A stretch of 64,000 nucleotides of DNA from Clostridium estertheticum subsp. estertheticum (GTDB taxonomy: Bacteria; Bacillota; Clostridia; Clostridiales; Clostridiaceae): NCBI RefSeq assembly GCF_001877035.1, contig NZ_CP015756.1:2843001-2907000 (forward strand), read 5' to 3'. Each line of letters opens with the position of its first letter. The stretch's first letter is position 1. Positions 49,620-58,395 of this stretch are shown here, in pieces. Position numbers and translations under genes: made by a program. The notes beneath the pieces were generated by a model. That model had not been told where the DNA came from and did not search any database. It saw nothing but the letters and a program-made list of their open reading frames with translations.

Positions 49620-51140
49620 TCATTTTATTCTTTTGATTTTTGATATCCTAAACTCCGCACTTGGATTATCGCGCGCTGCCATAGCCGATGCTACAAGTGC
49701 TACTACTATTCTCTCTTCTTCATCTATTTCATTTATTTCTTCTATTTTACAATTTGTTATTATTTCCTTATAACTATCACAAGTACCACTGTTTATATTG
49801 TCATTTAACCTGTCCTCAAAGAATTTTTTTGAACTTCGTGGAAATAAAGCATATGATAATACATCTTCATAAGTAATGGCCAAATCTCCAATTTCATTTT
49901 TATATTTGTCCATCTCTGGCTCTAGTAAGTCTGCTGGTCTTTGAGTTATAATTTTCATATCTCCTATGATTTTTGTCTTTATTTCATCTTTTATAGGTGT
50001 TGACGGACTTCCATAAAGTCCTTTAACATAATCTTTTAATTCTTTTGGAATTATTTTATATCGTACGCCAGATAGTATATTAAATATTGCTTGAGTTCCT
50101 ACCATTTGAATAAGAGGCGTAATTAAAGGTGGAAATCCTAAATCTTTTCTCACTCTAGGTATCTCTGTAAGGACTTCTTTATATCTAGCTTCAACCCCCT
50201 GCTCCTTAAGCTCTAATAAAAGGTTCGATAACATCCCTCCAGGAACCTGATATGTAATAATTCTAGGCTCTACATTCATAACTTTTGGATTTAGTATTCC
50301 ATTTTCTCTGTATTTCTCTTTTATAGGCCTAAAATAGTCTGCTATTTCACCTAATAAATTAATATCTAATTTAGGATCACGTGGACTCTCTTTTAAAGTA
50401 AGAACCATCGACTCTGTAGGTGGTTGTGATGCGCCCTGTGAAAAGGGAGAAATTGCAGTGTCAATAATATCTACTCCTGCTTCAACAGCCTTTAAATATG
50501 TCATAGACGCTATTCCGCTGGTACAATGAGCATGCATACATAATGGTATTTTTACAGCTGCTTTTAATTTCTTCACTAATTCGAAAGCCGAATATGGCGT
50601 TAGTATACCAGCCATATCATTAATACAAATTGAATGTGCCCCTAATTTCTCGAGTTTTATTGATAATTCAACATAATAATCTAAAGTATGTACTGGGCTA
50701 GTTGTATAACATATAGCACATTGACAGTGTGCTCCGCCTTCTTTAATAACTCTAATTGAAGTTTCCATATTTCTTGTATCATTTAATGCATCAAATACTC
50801 TTATTATATCTATACCATTTTCTATAGACTTCTTAATAAATGCCTCAACCACATCATCTGCATAATGTTTATACCCTAGAAGATTTTGACCTCGAAGGAT
50901 CATTTGGAGCTTAGTGTTTTTAACTATCTTACGTATTTCTCTTAGTCTTTCCCAAGGGTCTTCATTAAGAAAATGGAGACATGAATCGAAAGTTGCTCCT
51001 CCCCATACCTCCATTGAATAATACCCGACCTTATCCATTTTTTCTAGAATTGGTAATATCTCTTCTGTTTTTAATCTCGTAGCAATTAAGGATTGCTGGC
51101 CATCTCTAAGTACTGTCTCAGTTATACTAATTGGATTCAC
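49620..51140 (-). CDS. Pyruvate/oxaloacetate carboxyltransferase-like protein with altered active site
   Basis: 506 residues, matching oxaloacetate decarboxylase alpha / transcarboxylase 5S / PycB without a fused biotin domain. Metal-site Asp13 (VLRDGQQSLIATR) and His203/His205 (CMHAHC) are present. The position of the carbamylated metal-bridging Lys in the KDMAG motif is Asn174 (CINDMAG), and the Thr of the TSQP motif is Ala237 (QGASQPP). By family knowledge both are needed for carboxyl transfer, so the protein may be inactive or altered. It lies 35 bp after pxpC and 34 bp before the carrier stub; no biotin carboxylase or sodium-pump beta subunit is nearby. Confidence 0.85.
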   Translation of the reverse strand: MNPISITETVLRDGQQSLIATRLKTEEILPILEKMDKVGYYSMEVWGGATFDSCLHFLNEDPWERLREIRKIVKNTKLQMILRGQNLLGYKHYADDVVEAFIKKSIENGIDIIRVFDALNDTRNMETSIRVIKEGGAHCQCAICYTTSPVHTLDYYVELSIKLEKLGAHSICINDMAGILTPYSAFELVKKLKAAVKIPLCMHAHCTSGIASMTYLKAVEAGVDIIDTAISPFSQGASQPPTESMVLTLKESPRDPKLDINLLGEIADYFRPIKEKYRENGILNPKVMNVEPRIITYQVPGGMLSNLLLELKEQGVEARYKEVLTEIPRVRKDLGFPPLITPLIQMVGTQAIFNILSGVRYKIIPKELKDYVKGLYGSPSTPIKDEIKTKIIGDMKIITQRPADLLEPEMDKYKNEIGDLAITYEDVLSYALFPRSSKKFFEDRLNDNINSGTCDSYKEIITNCKIEEINEIDEEERIVVALVASAMAARDNPSAEFRISKIKRIK

Positions 51141-51174
51141 TATTTTATCCCTCCTAAGAGTTCGTTTTTCTTAA

Positions 51175-52200
51175 TTACTTAATTTCCTGTACCATTACTT
51201 CGTACTCCTTATTATTTACCCTTACTTTAAACTTTTCACTAGTTATTGCGTCGTTTGTCATACTCTCTCTTATGAAATCAAAGTCTTTCATATATTTTCT
51301 ATATATTATATGAGCTTCCTCAATGCTTATTAATTTAAACCTGATACTGTCACCAGGCTTTAACTGTCCCACTATGTTTATATCAGGAGTTATTATAGTG
51401 GCAATTTTCGTATACCCACCAGTAGTTTGCCTATCAGCCATCATAATTATCGGAGCCCCATCGCCTGGAATCTGCACAGACCCCATGGTTATTCCATCAG
51501 ATATAATATCTGCAGAAGTAATATGTGAAATTTTAGGACCAGATAATCGGTATCCCATTCTATCAGCTTCACTTGTCACTTTATACTCACAATCCAAAAA
51601 TGTATTTATACCGCCTACCGTGAAATAATCATCCTGAGGCCCCATTATCACTCTTACAATATTATCCTTGGAGTACAATGGTATTAACTCATTTGGAAGC
51701 TTTTTAATACTAGTAAACTGATTTTCTGATGAAGCTCCAATCTTAATCTCGTCGCCAGCCTTCAGCATTCTTCCCTGAAAGCCTCCTACTTTGCCTTTCA
51801 CATAGGTAGACTTGCTTCCCATAACCTCTGGCACATCGATGCCATGCTCGATTGCTATATAACTCCTGCACCCACTTTGAGCTGTTTCAAAAGAAAGTTC
51901 ATCACCATCTAAAACCTTAATTCCAGACCACATGTCTATAGCCTTGTTATTTATCCTTGGCATAAGATTGGCACCTGTAACTGCAATCAAGGCATCACCC
52001 GCAAATTTTATTTTAAGACCAAAAAGAGTAGCTTCTAAACATGCCTCGCTATCCTTATTCCCAACAAGAATATTAGCCACTCTTAGTGAGAATTGATCCA
52101 TAGCACCGGAAACAGACATACCAGATTTTTGATAATTATACCTACCGCTGTCCTGAATTGTAGTATACATACCCGGCTTTAATATTTTCATTATTGTCAT
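51175..52200 (-). CDS. pxpC: 5-oxoprolinase subunit C (PxpC/KipA)
   Basis: 341 residues: MKILKPGMYTTIQDSGRY, GMSVSGAMDQFSLRVANILVGN and GGYTKIATIITPD are biotin-dependent-carboxylase-like/KipA domain signatures. With PxpB and PxpA it performs ATP-dependent opening of 5-oxoproline to glutamate. AAGGTGAG precedes the ATG. It starts 4 bp after pxpB, implying coupled translation. Confidence 0.93.
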   Translation of the reverse strand: MTIMKILKPGMYTTIQDSGRYNYQKSGMSVSGAMDQFSLRVANILVGNKDSEACLEATLFGLKIKFAGDALIAVTGANLMPRINNKAIDMWSGIKVLDGDELSFETAQSGCRSYIAIEHGIDVPEVMGSKSTYVKGKVGGFQGRMLKAGDEIKIGASSENQFTSIKKLPNELIPLYSKDNIVRVIMGPQDDYFTVGGINTFLDCEYKVTSEADRMGYRLSGPKISHITSADIISDGITMGSVQIPGDGAPIIMMADRQTTGGYTKIATIITPDINIVGQLKPGDSIRFKLISIEEAHIIYRKYMKDFDFIRESMTNDAITSEKFKVRVNNKEYEVMVQEIK

Positions 52201-52204
52201 ATAC

Positions 52205-52939
52205 TCACCTTCTTAACTTATCTCTTATAATTGCTTTATATTTTCCTTCTCTTTCTAAATCCTCAATAATTTTGTATTCATTTTCATCTATTGATCTAAA
52301 TTTTATGTAATCCCCCGCGTTTAATAAAACAGGCTCATCTCTGCAAGGGTCATATAATTTAACAGGTGTCCTACCAACTAATTGCCACCCTCCAGGACTT
52401 TCCACAGGATATATACCTGTCTGTTTACCTGCAATTCCTACACTTCCAACTGGTATTTTAGTTCTTGGATTTTGAAGCCTAGGAGCCTCTATTTTATCGC
52501 TCATACCTCCAAGGTACGGAAACCCTGGTGTAAACCCAATCATATAAATTAAATATTCCCTATCTGTGTGGATTTTTATAACTTCATCAATTGATATTTT
52601 ATTGTGCTTTGCCACGAATTCAATATCAGGGCCATACTCCCCACCATATAATGTTGGTATTTCTATGACTTTAGCATCTGGAAGTTTCAATTCATGCATC
52701 TTTAATATAATGGATTTTAAAACACTTATAAGTTCATCTAGTTCCATTATTATAGGGTCATAAATTACCATAAGCGACCTGTATGTTGGGATAGTCTCGT
52801 TTATTCCTATAATACCTTCCTGCGCAATTGCAACTGTAAGACTTCTAATTTTTGAGTTAACTTGCTCTTCAATTTTATCTCCAAATTCCACAACTAAAGC
52901 TCTATCTCCGGCGATTAAATACTTAACTTCATCATACAT
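52205..52939 (-). CDS. pxpB: 5-oxoprolinase subunit B (PxpB/KipI)
   Basis: 244 residues of the allophanate-hydrolase-subunit-1/KipI family: GDRALVVEFGDKIEE, GFTPGFPYLGGMSDKIEAPRL, and VGIAGKQTGIYPVESPGGWQLVGRTP. Acts with PxpC in ATP-dependent 5-oxoproline hydrolysis. In Bacillus the homologue also inhibits the sporulation kinase KinA; whether that applies here is unknown. Confidence 0.93.
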   Translation of the reverse strand: MYDEVKYLIAGDRALVVEFGDKIEEQVNSKIRSLTVAIAQEGIIGINETIPTYRSLMVIYDPIIMELDELISVLKSIILKMHELKLPDAKVIEIPTLYGGEYGPDIEFVAKHNKISIDEVIKIHTDREYLIYMIGFTPGFPYLGGMSDKIEAPRLQNPRTKIPVGSVGIAGKQTGIYPVESPGGWQLVGRTPVKLYDPCRDEPVLLNAGDYIKFRSIDENEYKIIEDLEREGKYKAIIRDKLRR

Positions 52940-52956
52940 ATTGTATTTTCACCCCC

Positions 52957-54174
52957 TTATTTAAATAATTCAGCTATTCCACCCAATGACATATAACCCG
53001 CAACAACTGCTAATATTACAACAATATAACCCAAATACATGAGCAGCTTTGAATGCTTATAGTGATCTCCTACAATATTTTTTCTAGTCGACGCGATAAG
53101 TATTATTCCAAGGGAAATTGGAAGAATCAAACCATTCAATGAACCTGCTAGTACAAGTAACTTTACTGGCTTACCTATAATTAAAAACACCAATGTACAT
53201 ATAGTAATAAAGCCTATTATACATTTTGACGTATGTTTGTCAAAAACCGGTGCAAGTGTTTTTAAAAAAGATAAAGTTGTATACGATGAACCAACCATTG
53301 CAGTTAAACCAGCTGAAAAAAGTATAACTCCAAACAACTTATAACCCAGATTACCTGCTCCAAGTCTAAATGCTTCAGCTGCTGGATTTACAGTGCCAAG
53401 CGGCTTACCAATATTTACAACAACTCCAAGAATCGCAGCGAAAAGAAGTATTCTCATAAGTGACGCTAATGATATAGCAAGCACTGAACTTTTGGTTATT
53501 TCTTTCACATGTTCCTCTCCTGTAATGCCAGCGTCTATTAGTCTGTGTCCTCCTGAAAAACAAATATATCCCCCTACTGTTCCACCGACAAGAGTTAGTA
53601 GTGGTAAGAATGTAACCTTTGTTGGTACAAATGTCCGTAGAATCATCTCTCCAACTGGAGGATGGGTTCTAAATGCCACATATGCTACGAGTAACAATGT
53701 CCCAACACCAAGTACCTTTGCAAAAATGTCCATTGCTTTTCCAGCTTCTTTAGAACTAAACACTATAATACCTATACCACAACTAATAATAGCACCTATT
53801 TTAGTATTTAGACCAAATAATACATTGAGACCAAGGGCCGCACCTGAAATATTTCCTATACAAAATGCAAATCCCCCAATAGTTATAAGCACTGCTAGAA
53901 AAACACCAAGCCCAGGTACCATCTTGTTTGCAATATCCTGAGCCCTAAGCCCTGATACACCAATAATCTGCCATATATTGAGTTGTGCTATAAGATCTAT
54001 AATAATAACAAGAAGTATGACAAACCCCAGGTTAGCTTTAAGCGATTCTGTAAATACCGCAGTTTGAGTCAGAAATCCTGGCCCTATAGCGGATGTAGCC
54101 ATAATGAATGCTGCCCCAATCAGTACACCAATATTACTTTTCTTTTTATCCTTTGTGTTTAAATTGTTACTCAT
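52957..54174 (-). CDS. NRAMP-family transporter (YcsG-like)
   Basis: 405 residues, about eleven membrane helices. GPGFLTQTAVFTESL is the first-helix region, but it lacks the DPGN metal-binding motif of true Mn/Fe NRAMP proteins, as usual for the YcsG subgroup. It lies between pxpA and pxpB, matching ycsF-ycsG-kipI of Bacillus. A role in 5-oxoproline uptake is inferred from context, not shown. Confidence 0.85.
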   Translation of the reverse strand: MSNNLNTKDKKKSNIGVLIGAAFIMATSAIGPGFLTQTAVFTESLKANLGFVILLVIIIDLIAQLNIWQIIGVSGLRAQDIANKMVPGLGVFLAVLITIGGFAFCIGNISGAALGLNVLFGLNTKIGAIISCGIGIIVFSSKEAGKAMDIFAKVLGVGTLLLVAYVAFRTHPPVGEMILRTFVPTKVTFLPLLTLVGGTVGGYICFSGGHRLIDAGITGEEHVKEITKSSVLAISLASLMRILLFAAILGVVVNIGKPLGTVNPAAEAFRLGAGNLGYKLFGVILFSAGLTAMVGSSYTTLSFLKTLAPVFDKHTSKCIIGFITICTLVFLIIGKPVKLLVLAGSLNGLILPISLGIILIASTRKNIVGDHYKHSKLLMYLGYIVVILAVVAGYMSLGGIAELFK

Positions 54175-54189
54175 AAATAAATTTTCCTC

Positions 54190-54963
54190 CTATTTAATAA
54201 ATTGACTAAGTGGTTTTATTTCAACTTTAGCTTTGAATAATTCTTCCCTTATAAGACGCACGAACTGTGTTGCCTCCGGATTATCTCCATGAACACATAT
54301 AGAATCAGCTTTTATGTCCACATCTTCACCGCTTATTGCTGTCACTTTCCCCTCTGTTACCATTCTAATCACTCTCAAAATAGCTATATTCGTGTCTAGA
54401 ATCATTGCACCGGGAAGACTTCTTGCAACAAGAGTTCCATCAGAATTATATGCCCGGTCTGCAAAAACTTCATTTGCAACCCTTAACCCTTTTTCCTTTG
54501 CTGCCTTTATCATTTCACTCCCGGAAGATCCAAGAACTATCAGATCCCTATCCACTTCCCATATACCTTCTATAATAGCCTGGGCCAATTTACCGTCCTT
54601 AGCTGCCATGTTGTACATTGCTCCATGAGGTTTTACGTGCTGCATTTTCGCACCTGCTGATTTTACGAAACCATATAAAGCTCCAATCTGATATATTGTG
54701 TACTGCTTTATCTCGTCCGGAGATACTGTCATATTCCTTCGCCCAAAACCCATAACATCAAAGAATCCAGGATGTGCGCCAATACTTACACTATTTTTAA
54801 AAGCTGCCTTAACAGTATCCCTCATAACAATAGGGTCACCTGCATGCCATCCACAAGCGATATTAGCTGATGATACATATTTAAGCACCTCTTTATCAAG
54901 TCCAATCTTGTAAGCTCCAAAACTTTCTCCTACATCACTATTCAAATCAATTATTTTACTCAT
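54190..54963 (-). CDS. pxpA: 5-oxoprolinase subunit A (PxpA/YcsF, LamB family)
   Basis: 257 residues: [17 protein letters not shown] at the N-terminus, [12 protein letters not shown], and [12 protein letters not shown] in the middle are YcsF/LamB signatures. First gene of the operon pxpA-NRAMP-pxpB-pxpC-carboxyltransferase-stub. It completes the 5-oxoprolinase complex. AAAGGAG precedes the ATG. Confidence 0.94.
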   Translation of the reverse strand: MSKIIDLNSDVGESFGAYKIGLDKEVLKYVSSANIACGWHAGDPIVMRDTVKAAFKNSVSIGAHPGFFDVMGFGRRNMTVSPDEIKQYTIYQIGALYGFVKSAGAKMQHVKPHGAMYNMAAKDGKLAQAIIEGIWEVDRDLIVLGSSGSEMIKAAKEKGLRVANEVFADRAYNSDGTLVARSLPGAMILDTNIAILRVIRMVTEGKVTAISGEDVDIKADSICVHGDNPEATQFVRLIREELFKAKVEIKPLSQFIK

Positions 54964-55402
54964 ATTGTTTATTCTCCTTTGTGTAGTTTCCTTATAACAT
55001 AGAAAATCTAAATAGTTAAATCATCTTATTTTTTAATAAGTATACCGTACATATATACATTTTAACAGTCTGATTATGACTTTTTTATTTCCTATAATTT
55101 TTCACTTTCATAATTTGGTTATGTTTGTTACAATTAGCGATGTGAGTCTTTATAATTAAGCTCATATACTTCTTATCCTAAAGCAATCGGAAAAGAGTTA
55201 GATAATACATGCCTGGAAACTCCACTTAACACAGGCTTTGTAGAAAACCCTTCTCCGCTTTTTTATTTGCTGAATTAAGATAAGATTAAAATTAAATTGT
55301 GAGTTTAAAATATTAAATAAGATTTTAGTGATGACATTAGTAGTTATTATGGCTTGTTTATTACCAATACTTACAAACACACTATACTAGGAGGTAATAA
55401 AA
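54964..55402. other. 439-bp divergent regulatory region between pxpA and gltS
   Basis: No credible gene. Near pxpA, a TATACT lies in the symmetric sequence GTATA-9-TATAC (55036-55060 region), which may be the pxp promoter or operator. Near gltS, a folded segment (separate entry) is followed by AGGAGG for gltS. A 60-codon minus-strand frame overlapping the fold is rejected. Confidence 0.5.
55188..55264 (+). promoter_or_regulatory. Possible structured leader/attenuator upstream of gltS
   Basis: CGGAAAAGAGTT (55188-55199) can pair, with two mismatches, with AACCCTTCTCCG (55246-55257). Inside, GCCTG (55211-55215) pairs with CAGGC (55232-55236). CTTTTTT follows the outer stem, giving a terminator-like end ~140 nt before gltS. 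No known riboswitch or T-box core was recognised. Confidence 0.4.
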
Positions 55403-56608
55403 ATGGCTTTAAAATTAGACATGGTTCAAGCAGCGTCCCTTGCTGTTGTTGTTCTATTTATAGGACAACAGATTAAAAACAAGCTCGCTTTTTTAGATAG
55501 GTACTGTATCCCCGCACCGGTAATTGGGGGATTAATTTTTGCAATAATCACTTTAATACTAAAAATGAGTAACTTATTAATTTTTGATATGGATATAACC
55601 CTTCAAAAATTATTTATGACGGTATTCTTTACAACTATCGGACTTACAGCAAGCCTTAAATTACTAAAAAAAGGTGGAAAAGGGGTTTTAATTTTTTTAG
55701 GTGTATCCATAATACTGTGTATACTTCAAGATATTGCAGGTGTCACACTTGCTAAAATGTTTGGTTTAAATCCACTTATCGGTCTTTCTACCGCATCTGT
55801 TCCTATGGTAGGTGGTCATGGAACTGCAGGTGCCTTTGGTCCAATATTTGAAAAAGCTGGTGCCATAGGTGCAACCACTGTGGCACTTGCATCAGCAACA
55901 TTTGGTTTAGTTATGGGAAGCATCATTGGTGGACCTATAGGGAAAAGATTAATAGAAAAAAATAATCTTACGTACCCTATGAAAATTAATTCAAATGCAC
56001 ATGATCAATTGCTTGAAAACGAAGAAATCAATGAAAAACCACTCCGTCATGATAATTTCATGGGCGCAGCAACTCAGATTTTGTTATCTATGGGACTAGG
56101 TACAATTATATCAATTGTTTTAGAAAAAACAGGTATGACTTTCCCATCATATATTGGAGCGATGTTTGCAGCTGCAATTATAAGAAATATATCTGATTGT
56201 ACAAATTCATATAAAGTTCACTCAGAAGAAGTTGATATAATAGGAGAAGTTTCATTATCCTTATTCTTAACTATGGCATTAATGGGCTTAAAGTTATGGC
56301 AATTATCATCTTTAGCATTACCTCTAATAGCAATGTTACTAGCTCAGACAATTCTTACAGGATTATTTTGCTATTTTGTAACCTTCAATGTTATGGGAAG
56401 AGATTATGATGCAGCAGTAATTGTTTCTGGTAACTGTGGATTTGGTATGGGTGCCACCCCAAATGCAATGGCGAACATGGGAGCTATGACAACAAAATAT
56501 GGTGCTTCTTTAAAAGCATTTTTTATTGTACCACTCGTTGGTAGTTTATTTATAGATTTTTGTAACGCGGGCGTCATTACAACGTTTATGAATTTTCTTT
56601 CAAAATAA
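55403..56608 (+). CDS. gltS: Sodium/glutamate symporter GltS
   Basis: 401 residues, about ten to twelve membrane helices in two inverted halves, each with a re-entrant GG-rich loop (STASVPMVGGHGTAGAFGP; SGNCGFGMGATPNAMANMG) typical of ESS/GltS carriers. It moves glutamate with Na+. It is divergent from the 5-oxoprolinase operon, whose product is glutamate, suggesting joint physiology. AGGAGG precedes the ATG. Stand-alone gene. Confidence 0.92.
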   Translation: MALKLDMVQAASLAVVVLFIGQQIKNKLAFLDRYCIPAPVIGGLIFAIITLILKMSNLLIFDMDITLQKLFMTVFFTTIGLTASLKLLKKGGKGVLIFLGVSIILCILQDIAGVTLAKMFGLNPLIGLSTASVPMVGGHGTAGAFGPIFEKAGAIGATTVALASATFGLVMGSIIGGPIGKRLIEKNNLTYPMKINSNAHDQLLENEEINEKPLRHDNFMGAATQILLSMGLGTIISIVLEKTGMTFPSYIGAMFAAAIIRNISDCTNSYKVHSEEVDIIGEVSLSLFLTMALMGLKLWQLSSLALPLIAMLLAQTILTGLFCYFVTFNVMGRDYDAAVIVSGNCGFGMGATPNAMANMGAMTTKYGASLKAFFIVPLVGSLFIDFCNAGVITTFMNFLSK

Positions 56609-56704
56609 ATAACTTCTAAACACACTTATTTTTTGTGAAATTAATGTCATATCAAGCTTAAATATTAGTAAACTATTGTAAAGAATGATATAATCCCCCT
56701 ATAA

Positions 56705-56982
56705 GCTATACATTTTGGAAATTTTTCACTTGCAGTCCCAAAAGGAACCGTATCCATTGTGTCATCTATCATTCCATTTTCATCTCCTTTTTCTATGCCT
56801 TCTAGAATTTTAGCTAAAGAAGTTCCAATTTGGCAACTTACAGCTTCTCTCCTCTCCTTATTTATAACTATTGCTTTTATAGCTTGGATTTCAATAAAAA
56901 TATATTCCGTTGCTATTCTTCACTATGGCAAACGTTAAAGCTAAAAGATTTAATGAAGATATCAAGCAGAAATAAAAACTAG
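56705..56982 (+). pseudogene. 5'-truncated, frameshifted ABC-2 permease (NatB/YhaP-like) remnant
   Basis: The frame from 56705 reads SSIIPFSSPFSMPSRI, EVPIWQLTASLLSLF and IYSVAILHYGK, the C-terminal end of NatB/YhaP-type ABC exporter permeases. It has no start, and upstream sequence is non-coding. After HYGK the frame hits TAA at 56936; shifting one base (in an AAA run) continues TLKLKDLMKISSRNKN to TAG at 56982, the expected family C-terminus. No ABC ATPase is nearby. Confidence 0.75.
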
Positions 56983-57022
56983 ATTTTTTAAGATTCTTAA
57001 TAGTTTATAATATTATACAAAA

Positions 57023-57068
57023 AATATGGACAGTTAATAATTTATAAAAATTATTAACTGTCCATATT
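57023..57068 (-). terminator. Terminator after the HD-GYP gene
   Basis: 21-bp perfect stem (includes ATATGGACAGTTAATAA) with a 4-nt loop, followed by TTTTGTATAA on the minus strand. It could also stop + strand transcription coming from gltS. Confidence 0.8.
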
Positions 57069-57098
57069 CATTACAGATGCTTACTTCACACTATTAAT

Positions 57099-58145
57099 TT
57101 ACAACATATTTACAATGCTCAAATTAATTTCCTTAGATAAATCCAAATACTCAGAATCAACGCACACGATTGGTTTAGTGATAACTTGTGGTGGCACATA
57201 TACAATCTCACCAATTTTACCATTATTTAACAATACTTTCGTACCTACATAACATGCAGCTATATTTGATAAAAAAGTATTTACTATATGTATATCAAAA
57301 CTAACACTACCTTGACTTTGAAAAATCTTAAAAGCCTTAAAAGGATGTACTCCTTTTCTGTAAGTCCTTTCAGAAGTTATAGAAGCATAGAAATTTGTAA
57401 TCGCTATAATTTTTGAACATATACTCATCTCAGATCCTTCTATACCTGCTGGATAACCTGATTTATCCTCTCTTTCATGATGTTTTAATACAGCTTCCTT
57501 GCTTTCCATCGAAAGACCATCAATATCCTTTATAATTTCAAAACTATAAATAGGATGTTTTTTTATCTCTTCAAATTCCCCAATTTCCAATTTTTCTTTT
57601 TTATTCAAAATGGAATTAGATATTTTTGTTTTCCCAACATCGTGTAACAATGCGGCTTGTATAAGATCTTTTATTTTGCTTTCTGGTAAGAGCATCCATT
57701 TCCCCAATAGCATAGCATACAACGACACATTTATGCTATGAGTAAAAGTATCCTCATCTATAGATTTCAATTCATTTAGACATCTAACAACATGATATTC
57801 ATTGTTTATAGGTTCATATATAGAATTAGATATTAAATCTATTTTTTCAATACTTACATTATTTCCATTAGTTAAATCATTCACTATTTTTTTGATTTCT
57901 AATATATTTCTGTTATAACTCTGCTTTAATTGATGTAGATCGTTGTCTTTATATTTAATATATTCACTTATACAAACTCCATAAATCCAAATACAATCTA
58001 CTTCAAATGCAATTAATTTATTTTTAATATAACTATTTATTGTAGTGTTTTCAACAACAATAGTCGAACCGTACTTGCTTACAACTTTTTGCGCAATTAT
58101 TTCACCAAGTTCACACTCTAGAATAGGTATACATCTTTTTTCCAT
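57099..58145 (-). CDS. HD-GYP domain protein, probable c-di-GMP phosphodiesterase with one altered metal ligand
   Basis: 348 residues. An N-terminal ~110-residue region of unknown type is followed by the HD-GYP domain: THSINVSLYA (His136), LLHDVGKTKIS (His168-Asp169), KKHPIYSFEII (His197), LKHHEREDKSGYPAG (His222-His223 and the GYP motif). The last metal-binding Asp of the usual DxFDALTSDRPYR segment is Asn251 here (TNFYASITSERTYR). It may still bind a two-metal site or act as a sensor. No receiver domain or membrane helix is fused. The Lys-rich C-terminus adds ~50 residues. Confidence 0.85.
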   Translation of the reverse strand: MEKRCIPILECELGEIIAQKVVSKYGSTIVVENTTINSYIKNKLIAFEVDCIWIYGVCISEYIKYKDNDLHQLKQSYNRNILEIKKIVNDLTNGNNVSIEKIDLISNSIYEPINNEYHVVRCLNELKSIDEDTFTHSINVSLYAMLLGKWMLLPESKIKDLIQAALLHDVGKTKISNSILNKKEKLEIGEFEEIKKHPIYSFEIIKDIDGLSMESKEAVLKHHEREDKSGYPAGIEGSEMSICSKIIAITNFYASITSERTYRKGVHPFKAFKIFQSQGSVSFDIHIVNTFLSNIAACYVGTKVLLNNGKIGEIVYVPPQVITKPIVCVDSEYLDLSKEINLSIVNML

Positions 58146-58395
58146 TTTGCTTACACCCCGATTATATAATATTAGTGTTGTAAAATAATATTAAGAATAT
58201 TTAAATTTCTCATTTCTAAATCAAATATAATTATACTATAATCCTTATTCATCTACTTTTCTACATAAAACTATATAATTTCCGATTTAAGCATAATATC
58301 CCGAAGAAAAGTATTGATTTTTTATCCTTTTTACTTTAATATTAGTTTACATACATATTTTGTAATTTATGTATTGTTAGGGAAGGATGTTTTTC

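Noticed and set aside
53393-53941. 182-codon plus-strand frame opposite the NRAMP-like gene
   Set aside because: Antisense shadow of a well-supported membrane protein; Pro/Ser-rich composition reflects the complement of hydrophobic codons.
55198-55380. 60-codon minus-strand frame between pxpA and gltS
   Set aside because: No ribosome site or motif, and it overlaps the folded leader of gltS.
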